Assembly: GCA_021850625.1 (NCBI GenBank)
Contig: JAJZLJ010000027.1
Span: forward strand, 87,389-122,173
Length of the DNA: 34,785 nt
From: Microcaldota archaeon
GTDB taxonomy: Archaea; Micrarchaeota; Micrarchaeia; Micrarchaeales; CABMGC01
Reading direction: 5' to 3'
Shown here piece after piece: positions 18,750 to 27,374 of the stretch. The position numbers and the translations under genes are program-made. The number at the start of each line of letters is the position of its first letter. The stretch's first letter is position 1. A model generated the notes under the pieces. That model saw only the letters and a program-made list of their open reading frames with translations. It had not been told where the DNA came from and made no database searches.

Positions 18750-20252
18750 TCATAATAATTTATTTAATCCTAGTATACTAGTTGTGCCGCCTAGAAGGCC
18801 AGATATTCCAATTGTTGCAGTTATTCCTATGAAAATATTTATTAATGGAAAGATTATTCCTAAAACAGACATCATGCCGTATAAATTTATAAGGCTAAAT
18901 ATGGTATTAATTGAATTTTGTGGTGTACAATTAAAGTAAGGTATTGGAAGAACACTAGGAGAAGAACCGGTTAATGAACCAAAAGTGTTTATAATACCAA
19001 GTATAAGACCGTATCCAGGAAGACCATATGCACCTATAACAAGAAGTTCTTGTGATATAAGACCTCCATGTGGCCAACAGCCATCGTTATTTATAACATA
19101 TTCTGCATTTGGAAAAACAAAGAAGTTTATGCCTGTTTTATCATAAGTTACAATGTTTGAGTTTAGATCCTTGCCCGTTAAATATACTGAAGGATAGGAA
19201 GTTGCACCTATTGGTGAGATTGTATTTGAGTTTAAAGTAGAGTACTCCATTAAAAATATTAAAGGAAAAATAATTATTGCAGCAAGAACAAATGCTATTA
19301 GAAAACCTCCGGCTTTTCTTGTTATTGAGGATGCGCTTAATATTATTCCAGCTGCAAGTATATACGGCCAGCCAAATAATATTAATAATATAAAAAGAAG
19401 CTGTAACAAAAATGAGTAGAATACCACAGTAGATTGTGTTGAAAGTATATATGTTGCTCTTGAAATTATATCATAACCTGCAAAGGGTTTATAAGAATAA
19501 TCCACTGTTAGTGCGGTTAGAGTTCCAGTTTCTAAACATGTGACTTGTGGATAGCAAATTGTATCTGTTGCAGTAAAAGATGAAAGAAATGCCATATAAG
19601 TTCGATATACATAAATTGCATTGAGATTATTTGCAGCTTGATTTGTAAGATTTGAAAGTATTACATAAGTTGCGCCAAGTCCATAGTCTATATTTGCAGT
19701 TACATTAAGTGCGCCAGCATTTTGAATAAGCCCAGAACAAATGTTATACGTTGGAGAGTTTACAGTAGCTGCAGTATTTACGAATGCAAGAGAGTTATCC
19801 CCGGCCGGATTATTAAGCTGCTGGCAGATCGTAAGAATAGAACTTTTAGAGATTAAAGAGGTAGAGTATGTTGCCTGTCCTATCCAATTAAGTAAAAGAA
19901 TAACAAGAACCAGTATTACTGCTGTGAAAAGGACTTTTTCTAATTCTGCTTTTCCTCCAGAAACCATGCTTTTGTTATTTAAAATATAGCCCAGCACATA
20001 GTATAAAATAACAATTGAAAAACTTACAGTTATTGCCAAGATAATTACAGGATACCATCCGCTAAATTGAGATACAGGAGTTTCAAGAGGGTAGTTTTGA
20101 GATGTTAAAATAATTCCTGAAAATAGAGTTTTATTTAAAATATTGGCTTTACTATTAAGGAGTATATTTGTAGTTGTAGCTCCAGAAAGATTAAAAACAC
20201 CAAAGAGTAACAAAGAGAACAGAATAATAAATAATATTTTGTTTTTTAACAT
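18750..20252 (-). CDS. Polytopic membrane protein, paralog family (copy 3 of 6); start set to internal Met at 20252 to remove overlap
   Basis: Motif GIILSASSITRKAGGFLIAFVLAAIIIFPLIFLM; C-terminal ISGLLGGTTSILGLNKLL; hydrophobic N-terminus MLKNKILFIILFSLLLFGVF. Confidence 0.7.
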   Translation of the reverse strand: MLKNKILFIILFSLLLFGVFNLSGATTTNILLNSKANILNKTLFSGIILTSQNYPLETPVSQFSGWYPVIILAITVSFSIVILYYVLGYILNNKSMVSGGKAELEKVLFTAVILVLVILLLNWIGQATYSTSLISKSSILTICQQLNNPAGDNSLAFVNTAATVNSPTYNICSGLIQNAGALNVTANIDYGLGATYVILSNLTNQAANNLNAIYVYRTYMAFLSSFTATDTICYPQVTCLETGTLTALTVDYSYKPFAGYDIISRATYILSTQSTVVFYSFLLQLLFILLILFGWPYILAAGIILSASSITRKAGGFLIAFVLAAIIIFPLIFLMEYSTLNSNTISPIGATSYPSVYLTGKDLNSNIVTYDKTGINFFVFPNAEYVINNDGCWPHGGLISQELLVIGAYGLPGYGLILGIINTFGSLTGSSPSVLPIPYFNCTPQNSINTIFSLINLYGMMSVLGIIFPLINIFIGITATIGISGLLGGTTSILGLNKLL

Positions 20253-20256
20253 TATA

Positions 20257-21519
20257 TCACTCGGAATGCCCCAAAGCAGGTATTGTTCCAAGGGCTTTAG
20301 CCAATCCCTCTGCAAAACCTATTGTTATCATTATATCTATCGCAATTAAAAGAACACCTTCAAAAAAGTATTCTGATATCTGAACGCCAAAACTTGCTAT
20401 ATGATTAGGCAAGGTAATTATATTTTCGAGTAGAGATGTTACAACTGCCCCTATTCCCCCACCACTGCCAACTAAGGTAGCGTAAAAGTTTACAGGAAGA
20501 TTTATTGAGGTGCCTCCATAATTTAAGAAATTTACTGTATTTTGCTTGAACAAATAGCCAATAGGAACTTGTTGTATTTGATATGTTCCCACATATTGAG
20601 AATAGGGATTACATACTGATTGTGGATTTGTACAGAAAACCCAGTTTATTATGTAAACGTTCATGCTTATAGTAAGGGGAAATACTATGTAAAAAGCTAT
20701 TGCAATAGCGAACAAAGTATTTGATATCTCGCGTATCTTAGGGCCTAAAAATAAAAATGAACGCATTATTAATGCTATAGGTATTATAAGTGTAAATGAA
20801 ACTATGCTTATTATTGGAAACAGAAAATAAAGAACAAAGAGTAATCCAAATGTAATAACTATAAGCATGCCATATGAAAGATAGGTGTCTGCGTAGCCAT
20901 CAAATAAAGAAACTGTATCTCCAGAATTTTCAAGATAGACTCCAAATCCAAGATTTGTACTTCCTGTTGAACTGCTACCTATCTGCGCTGCACCGGAATT
21001 ACCAGAACCAGATGAACTAGAGGAAGAGCCACCATTATATAAAGCGTCTGTTGCACCTAATGCTTTGTTAAGTGAACTGACAACTTGATTTAAAAGAGTT
21101 GTTACTATATTTCCATCTATTGAAAGTGCTATTCCTTGAAAGGTAAGATCGGTAACTAATGAGGTTCCTTTTACAAAAAGAAGATTTCCTATATAGTATT
21201 CGTCAGCTTGAAATATATTTTGATAATTACTTCCATCGCCGGATAAACCTGCACCAACAGAACAAGAGGCATACACTAAAGAGATTAAAGATAAAAATAT
21301 TAACAGGCTTATTATCCCTTCTCCAAATTCATATATTACTGTATTTCGTATCTTTTTGCCTCTGCCTGAAGGAAGAAGTGTGCTTAAATTATATATAAGT
21401 AAACCTACAGAAAACATTGCGAGTAGTACCAACGCATTTATAAAAATCCAGTTATTAGCATTAATATTTCCAAGATTACATGCAGTTGTTGTTATTGTTG
21501 TGAAGATAAATGAGGTCAT
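20257..21519 (-). CDS. Polytopic membrane protein, paralog family (copy 2 of 6)
   Basis: Motif ALIMRSFLFLGPKIREISNTLFAIAIAFYIVFPLTISM; C-terminal GLAKALGTIPAL; Ser/Gly-rich loop. Confidence 0.68.
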   Translation of the reverse strand: MTSFIFTTITTTACNLGNINANNWIFINALVLLAMFSVGLLIYNLSTLLPSGRGKKIRNTVIYEFGEGIISLLIFLSLISLVYASCSVGAGLSGDGSNYQNIFQADEYYIGNLLFVKGTSLVTDLTFQGIALSIDGNIVTTLLNQVVSSLNKALGATDALYNGGSSSSSSGSGNSGAAQIGSSSTGSTNLGFGVYLENSGDTVSLFDGYADTYLSYGMLIVITFGLLFVLYFLFPIISIVSFTLIIPIALIMRSFLFLGPKIREISNTLFAIAIAFYIVFPLTISMNVYIINWVFCTNPQSVCNPYSQYVGTYQIQQVPIGYLFKQNTVNFLNYGGTSINLPVNFYATLVGSGGGIGAVVTSLLENIITLPNHIASFGVQISEYFFEGVLLIAIDIMITIGFAEGLAKALGTIPALGHSE

Positions 21520-21520
21520 T

Positions 21521-22780
21521 TTAGATCAACTTTAATTTCTTTGAAACCTTTAGATTTATGCTGCCGCCCAATAAACGCGCTATATTATCGGTTACGGTGA
21601 ATGCTATAACCAAATCAAATATAAAAAGTATGAAAACCTGAAATATTATATAAATTAAATTCTGAAGCATATAATTTAATGCCGGAAATATTGAGTATAA
21701 TGTAGATAATGCTATTAGAAATGGATTAATTATGTTGGAACTTGTAGATGTAGGTATAATTGAGTATGTTTCAAAGTAAACAAGATTTGAAAGTCCGTTA
21801 CAGACAGAGGAGATAAGACCTAGGGAGTCGCAAGTTCCAGTAGTAGGATAGCTGCCATGTACTGTTAGATAACTTGAAAAGAAATTTGACACTGGAGCGT
21901 TGAAAAGTACAATAACAGATGGCCATATCAAACTTATCCCTATGCCAAATGCTATCAACGTGCCGCCAATTCCTCTCAAAAATGGAAGCGCTCTGAAGAT
22001 TATTCCTACAGGAATAAGGATCCAAAGTCCTATTATCTCAAAAATAGGGAGTATATTTATCTGCACAGTGATTATATTTATTGCAGGAAAGAAAACATAA
22101 TTAAAGGCATCATTCATTAATGAGGTTTCAAATTGTTTTCCTGTGACAAAATCCGTTTGAAGTATATTGTTTGTCAAAAGAGAAAAACTTACGCCAGATT
22201 TAACAACTGGAAGAAAGATGAAGGGCCCTGGAAGAGGAACAGGTGGTATCGGAAGTCCGCCCCAGCTTATTGAAATCCCTTTTAGAAGGCCATCTGCAAG
22301 TGCAAGGCTGTTGAGATTTTCAATACTTTGAACTAACACATTATTGGTATTGCATAGATATACCTCTCCATTATAAAGAAGATTTCCAATATTAGTTGAG
22401 AAGTTGCTTATTGATGATCCTGTCAAGGATACTGCTATGCCACTTATAAACGATATAGCGGCATATATTATTACTATTATTAGTATTGACTTGACTAATT
22501 CTTTATATTCATTGCCTAAAAAAGAGCCCACTTTTGTTTGCGGGAAGACTTTGCTTATTATGTATACAATTCCAATAAATGCAAAGGATACAAACAATGC
22601 CAATGCAGAAAGAGCAACTGCCGTATTCAATGCAACACTTGAGAATAAAGCCACCTCGCTATAAATATTATTATTGTTTGTAAGGAATGTAGAGCTACAT
22701 AGAAGAGGAGAGGCGTATGTAACGCCTATTACCATAAGAAGCATTAGCATTGATATGCGTAGCTTTCTAAAACCCTGCAT
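21521..22780 (-). CDS. Polytopic membrane protein, paralog family (copy 1 of 6)
   Basis: Motif GIIFRALPFLRGIGGTLIAFGIGISLIWPSVIVL; C-terminal IARLLGGSINLKVSKKLKLI. Confidence 0.7.
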   Translation of the reverse strand: MQGFRKLRISMLMLLMVIGVTYASPLLCSSTFLTNNNNIYSEVALFSSVALNTAVALSALALFVSFAFIGIVYIISKVFPQTKVGSFLGNEYKELVKSILIIVIIYAAISFISGIAVSLTGSSISNFSTNIGNLLYNGEVYLCNTNNVLVQSIENLNSLALADGLLKGISISWGGLPIPPVPLPGPFIFLPVVKSGVSFSLLTNNILQTDFVTGKQFETSLMNDAFNYVFFPAINIITVQINILPIFEIIGLWILIPVGIIFRALPFLRGIGGTLIAFGIGISLIWPSVIVLFNAPVSNFFSSYLTVHGSYPTTGTCDSLGLISSVCNGLSNLVYFETYSIIPTSTSSNIINPFLIALSTLYSIFPALNYMLQNLIYIIFQVFILFIFDLVIAFTVTDNIARLLGGSINLKVSKKLKLI

Positions 22781-22880
22781 ACATAATTATTCTTATAATA
22801 GTATTATAAAGGTAACGTAAAAGATTAGAGTCGGATAGTCGAGTATATTTTTAGTTTATGCGTTAAAAAAGTGATTTGAG

Positions 22881-24167
22881 TTAATCTTCCTCATCCGAGT
22901 CGGTTGTTTGTTTTTGTTCTGTTTCCTCGTTTTGTTCTTTTTGTTTTTCCTCTTTTTTATTCATGACTTTTTCTCCCGTATCGTCTTTTGTGTCTTCTTC
23001 TTCTTCATCTTCATTTGTTTCAGGAGTTTTTTTACCAGCTCCCCTACCAAAATTAAATTTTATTATATCTAATCGTTCATCCTCTTTGTCACCACCCCAT
23101 ATCTTCAACTTATAACCATATTTTCCAGTATTGGGTTTATGACCATTAATGATATTATCTGCAAGCTGGGTTGCTTGTATATCGCTTGGGGTGTCAAAGA
23201 GTTTATCGTAAGTATTTTTAAAGTTAGAAAAGGTACTTTCGTCTAGTTTTTTCTGCTCTGCTGCTCTGAGATTAGGATCATTTATTTTTTTGATTTCTGT
23301 GCTGCGCGTTTGATATTGTGCTATCTGTTTGTTTAATTTGTTCTGCGAATCTCTAAGCTCCTTCTTTCTTTTTAAAAGTAATGAGCTTGCCATTGCCATT
23401 TCCTGGAGTTTCATTTTCTTTTGCATCGCTCCCAAATTTTTATCTGTCTTTATTTTTTGCATGAGTTTAGAGATGGCTCTTCTTTGTTCTGAAACTGTCC
23501 TAAGAGAATCGCCTAAAATAGTATCTTTAATAGTAGAGTTATATTTTGAGTTATAGTTCTCAAGTTCTTCTTCTTTAGATTTGTAAAAAAGCTCTTTTGC
23601 CTTTTTAGGAGCCTTGCCAGTTACGACCATATTAATAAAACCTGTAGATGCAAGTATAGAACCTCTCACAAGAGGAGAAAATATGTATGTTGCTCTACCT
23701 ACATTCTTCATTAAACTATCAGAATCTGATTGATTTTTTTCTTTGCTTCCGGAATTTTTTTTACCGCCAGTTTTACTGCCAGGAATAATTGCTGCTCCAC
23801 TTATACCTAATTGCGCTGCGCCTGCGCCTCTATTAAAAAGCGTATTAAAGTCTTTATTCAAAGCTTCATTCTTTTTATTCTCATTGACTCCAACATTCCT
23901 TTTTGTTTTCTTTAATGGTTTTTGTGTATAACCAAGGAAATCTTTTTTGAAGGTTTTATTTGCTAGAGTGCCTTTGCCCTGTCCGCCGCCTAATCCAGCT
24001 ATAGTTCCTATACCAAAAACATTAAACAGACTCCAGCCACGTGCTATTCCAGCTGCAGCCCCTATGAAAAAAAGTATTATCAAAACAGGAATAAGTGCAT
24101 TTATTGCACCTACTGAAAGTATTATTGAATAAAGAATAGAAAATATTAAAACAAGAGCATATTGCAT
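22881..24167 (-). CDS. N-terminal 2-3 TM protein with long charged, partly coiled-coil cytoplasmic tail and acidic C-terminus
   Basis: N-terminal MQYALVLIFSILYSIILSVGAINALIPVLIILFFIGAAAGIARG...; Lys-rich middle; C-terminal NEDEEEEDTKDDTGEK...TDSDEED. Confidence 0.65.
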   Translation of the reverse strand: MQYALVLIFSILYSIILSVGAINALIPVLIILFFIGAAAGIARGWSLFNVFGIGTIAGLGGGQGKGTLANKTFKKDFLGYTQKPLKKTKRNVGVNENKKNEALNKDFNTLFNRGAGAAQLGISGAAIIPGSKTGGKKNSGSKEKNQSDSDSLMKNVGRATYIFSPLVRGSILASTGFINMVVTGKAPKKAKELFYKSKEEELENYNSKYNSTIKDTILGDSLRTVSEQRRAISKLMQKIKTDKNLGAMQKKMKLQEMAMASSLLLKRKKELRDSQNKLNKQIAQYQTRSTEIKKINDPNLRAAEQKKLDESTFSNFKNTYDKLFDTPSDIQATQLADNIINGHKPNTGKYGYKLKIWGGDKEDERLDIIKFNFGRGAGKKTPETNEDEEEEDTKDDTGEKVMNKKEEKQKEQNEETEQKQTTDSDEED

Positions 24168-24358
24168 TTTATATACCTTATTGCACGCTTTATCCCTATC
24201 TCAAAAATAGGAGTTTGCGCACATGTTTGAATCCATCATAAAACTATATACTGCAAGTAATATATTTATATGGTATTTACCTTTGCTTTATAATCTTTAT
24301 GTATGCTTTTGTGTAATTATGTCAAAATTCATTTATGTAAAGAATAAGTTTTATTAAT

Positions 24359-24429
24359 GGCCTTGACCGGGGGTCGGACCCGGACCTAGGGATCCACAGT
24401 CCCTTATGCTACCGCTACACCATCAAGGC
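24359..24429 (-). tRNA. tRNA-His (GTG anticodon)
   Basis: Reverse complement GCCTTGATGGTGTAGCGGTAGCATAAGGGACTGTGGATCCCTAGGTCCGGGTCCGACCCCCGGTCAAGGCC folds as a cloverleaf: acceptor GCCTTGA/TCAAGGC, anticodon arm AGGGA-CTGTGGA-TCCCT, T arm CCGGG-TCCGACC-CCCGG; C73 discriminator typical of His. Confidence 0.93.
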
Positions 24430-24736
24430 GCCAGATTTTTTGAATTGTTTTGAATGTAATGTTTTATATAAAATATTTTTTAGATGTTTAAATAATTTTT
24501 ATTAGTAATTTTATACACTAATAGTTTACACGTGTTCATATATAAATATTATTACTGTATTTTTTCTGTTTCTTTTCTAGAAGTAATGAACCTCCTATGA
24601 AATGTTGTAAGTATCTTTTGCTGCAAGACTGAGAACTCTTTGACGTTTGAAACAAACTACAAGTAGTCTAGGTATCCAGTACAATAATAAAGTAAATTAA
24701 TAAAAAACAAATAATTAGAGTAAAATAATTTTACAA

Positions 24737-25438
24737 TTATAATAAAGCTTTTACTGCATCTACGTTTTTTATCTCGTTAATTGCCTTTAAGGCTTTCTGT
24801 GTGGCCATAGCAACGTTATAGATGTCCCTTGTTCTTCCTCTAGAATAAGTCCATACATCCTTTACTCCGGCTAATTCCAAGACCGAACGCATAGTATCAG
24901 CAGCAACTATACCTACCCCACGAGGAGCAGGTTTAAGTATTATTTGTGAGCTTCCTACCTTTGTTTTCATTGTAAGAGGAAGTGTATGTGGAGTACCACA
25001 GTTGCATTCCCATGAACCACAGCCCAATTTTATTGAAATTATATTTTTCTTTGCTATTCTTATTGCAGTATCTATTGCAGGTCTTACTTCGACATCCTTT
25101 CCAACGCCCACACCGACATGACCAGCTCTATCTCCTACGACCACAGTTACACGAAACTTCTGTCGTCTATTATTTTTTGTCATTCTTTGTACAGATGCTA
25201 TTTCAAGAACCTTGTCTTCTAGTGTAGGTATCAATGCATCTACTATGCCTACCTCTTTTATAGGCTTTCCGCTTGAAAAGATCTCTTCTATGTTTTTTAT
25301 TTTACCTTCGCTTACTAGAACACCTAACTTTGTTTTAGGAGTCCATGAAAATTCTGATGCAGTATTAATTTCTCTTTCTCTCTTTTCCAATAAATCACTC
25401 ATTAAGTATCTTTCCTTTAACTGTTTTGAATAAGGCAT
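24737..25438 (-). CDS. rps5: 30S ribosomal protein S5 (start likely M13, about 25402)
   Basis: FRVTVVVGDRAGHVGVGVGKDVEVRPAIDTAIRIAKKNIISIKLGCGSWEC; RGVGIVAADTMRSVLELAGVKDVW. Confidence 0.96.
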   Translation of the reverse strand: MPYSKQLKERYLMSDLLEKREREINTASEFSWTPKTKLGVLVSEGKIKNIEEIFSSGKPIKEVGIVDALIPTLEDKVLEIASVQRMTKNNRRQKFRVTVVVGDRAGHVGVGVGKDVEVRPAIDTAIRIAKKNIISIKLGCGSWECNCGTPHTLPLTMKTKVGSSQIILKPAPRGVGIVAADTMRSVLELAGVKDVWTYSRGRTRDIYNVAMATQKALKAINEIKNVDAVKALL

Positions 25439-25961
25439 TTAACTCTTCAGGCTTTATATTAGCTTTTAAATATGCCCCAAATGTTCGCTCGTATGCTTGT
25501 TTATCATCCTTTAATTTAAGAGCGTATGAATTTGAACCATCATACGTATTTTCTTCAATTTTTACTCCGGAACGTAGTTTTATTCCGCCATCTATACAAC
25601 CCTGTGCAAAAACAAATGGTATTGAGTTTTTGACTGGAGCACTTAGACCTATATCTAGTATGTATTCCTTGTTTTCAAGCTTCTTTTCTTTTAATTTTTT
25701 GGATAGAAGTAGTCCAGTAAGATATGCTGTGGCTTTGTTGCTTCTTGATGGCCAACCATACTTTGAAAGAGAATCTGAATAAACAGAAGCGAGGATTATA
25801 TCGCCTTTTTCTTCGTATTTTATAAGTTGCCCAGATATACGCCTATTTGACTTTCTAATTGCTATTCTTTCTAAATCTGATTTAACCAATGGAAATCGTT
25901 TATGATAATTGGTTATGTGTTTTCTTTTTCTTTTAAAACTTAATTTAAATATTTTTGCCAT
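25395..25961 (-). CDS. rpl18: 50S ribosomal protein L18
   Basis: RLAIRKSNR-type motif (RIAIRKSNRRISGQLIKY), LLLSKKLKEK, DIGLSAPVKNSIPFVFAQGCIDGG. Confidence 0.94.
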   Translation of the reverse strand: MAKIFKLSFKRKRKHITNYHKRFPLVKSDLERIAIRKSNRRISGQLIKYEEKGDIILASVYSDSLSKYGWPSRSNKATAYLTGLLLSKKLKEKKLENKEYILDIGLSAPVKNSIPFVFAQGCIDGGIKLRSGVKIEENTYDGSNSYALKLKDDKQAYERTFGAYLKANIKPEELNALFKTVKGKILNE

Positions 25962-25969
25962 TTACTCAT

Positions 25970-26464
25970 CTATTTTTTGTATTGACTTTTAGCATAGTCG
26001 TTTATTGCTTTTATGTCCTCTTCATTTATCTTTATGCCACCTTCCCTTATGTGTAGTATTAATGATGCTTTATCTGGAAAACTGTTGCCCTTAACAAGCA
26101 TATAATATTTGTTAAATGTGATGTTGTCGAGTTTGCCCATTGACCTAAGTCTATCAAGAAGTAATCTTTGCGATCTTACCTGTTTTATCCAACGTTCGCC
26201 TCTTCTAGCTTTTAAGGTACCTTTTCTTTTTCCAGGGCCGCGTCCTCGTCCTTTGCTTCTCCTTATCTTAAGAAGTTTTGAATTCATACTGACATTGTGT
26301 TTTTCTTTTGTTGCGTATACTCCGCCATTTTTTACCAATGCTCTTACATCGTCACGAGTCATTGCTTTTTTTGCCTCTTCTATGCTAGAGGCATTTATTC
26401 TTATCGAACTTTCGCCTCGTTTCATAATCTCTGAAGCTATACGTTTAGTAAATTTTATGGTCAT
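25970..26464 (-). CDS. rpl19e: 50S ribosomal protein L19e
   Basis: DVRALVKNGGVYATKEKHNVS...KGRGRGPGKRKGTLKARRGERWIKQVRSQRLLLDRLR. Confidence 0.95.
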   Translation of the reverse strand: MTIKFTKRIASEIMKRGESSIRINASSIEEAKKAMTRDDVRALVKNGGVYATKEKHNVSMNSKLLKIRRSKGRGRGPGKRKGTLKARRGERWIKQVRSQRLLLDRLRSMGKLDNITFNKYYMLVKGNSFPDKASLILHIREGGIKINEEDIKAINDYAKSQYKK

Positions 26465-26817
26465 GCTTTCACCTTATTTGCAACCTTTAACCCTGCTTTT
26501 TCAGCTTCGGTCTGTAAAAGGAATTTTTTTCTTTTTGAAAGTGCATGATGAAGAACTATTGAAACATCAGGTATAAGCATTGCGCCTTTTAGCTCGGCAG
26601 AATTGCTTATTAAAACCTTTTGTTTACCATCTGCACCTATGCCATTTTTAAGAATATCATTTTTATATCCTATTTTAGGTATTGCGCCGTAGCCGCTTCT
26701 CATCACTCTTTTTTTATTGTCTATTCCTCTTTGGTGCCTCCATCTATTCTTAACTCCTTTCCTGCTTTTAGCACCATAGTTAGGAACCACGAACTTTGAT
26801 TTCTTTTTTATATTCAT
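26461..26817 (-). CDS. rpl32e: 50S ribosomal protein L32e
   Basis: FVVPNYGAKSRKGVKNRWRHQRGIDNKKRVMRSGYGAIPKIGYKND. Confidence 0.93.
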   Translation of the reverse strand: MNIKKKSKFVVPNYGAKSRKGVKNRWRHQRGIDNKKRVMRSGYGAIPKIGYKNDILKNGIGADGKQKVLISNSAELKGAMLIPDVSIVLHHALSKRKKFLLQTEAEKAGLKVANKVKA

Positions 26818-26835
26818 ATAATCACAATATAGTCA

Positions 26836-27357
26836 TTATTCCTTTGATATGTATATTCCATCTTGGAATACGCGCGTATCATATCCTCTTGCAAAACAAA
26901 CCTTTCTTAGATTTGCAACTGTCTGACCTACATCATAAGCATCTACACCTTTAACCGTAACTGCCTGGCCTTTTACCTCAACTTTTGTATCTCCAACAAT
27001 CTTTGTTTCTCTAGGAACTCTCTCACCGAATACGTTTTTAACAAATATATCCTTTCCTTTTATTTCTAAAGACATTGGAAAGTGTGCAAAAAATATGGTC
27101 ATCTTTGTTTCTATACCGTTCTCTACGCCTTTCATTGAGGTCTTGACTTCTGAACCTAAAGCTTGCGCAGCAAGAACTGCTTTTTGAGCTAATTTTTTAT
27201 TTGAAACTTCTTCAATCTTTATCTTTGAACCTATGACTGAAACAGAAAGTAGTCTTTTGTTAAAGCGCTTAGTGCAAGAGCCAAGCTTGCCAGTAATTTT
27301 AATTAAGGTGTCATTCACTGAAACCGTTACTCCTTTTTCAATATCTAATTCTTGCAT
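26836..27357 (-). CDS. rpl6: 50S ribosomal protein L6
   Basis: Typical L6 layout: VSVNDTLIKITGKLGS..., FGERVPRETKIVGDTKVEVKGQAVTVKGVDAYDVGQTVANLR. Confidence 0.94.
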   Translation of the reverse strand: MQELDIEKGVTVSVNDTLIKITGKLGSCTKRFNKRLLSVSVIGSKIKIEEVSNKKLAQKAVLAAQALGSEVKTSMKGVENGIETKMTIFFAHFPMSLEIKGKDIFVKNVFGERVPRETKIVGDTKVEVKGQAVTVKGVDAYDVGQTVANLRKVCFARGYDTRVFQDGIYISKE

Positions 27358-27374
27358 AAAATCAACTTAATTCC

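Noticed and set aside
24580-24640. Possible C/D-box-like sRNA (GTAATGA ... CTGA) between tRNA-His and S5
   Set aside because: Box C is imperfect, no convincing D'/C' boxes or terminal stem; too weak without expression data.
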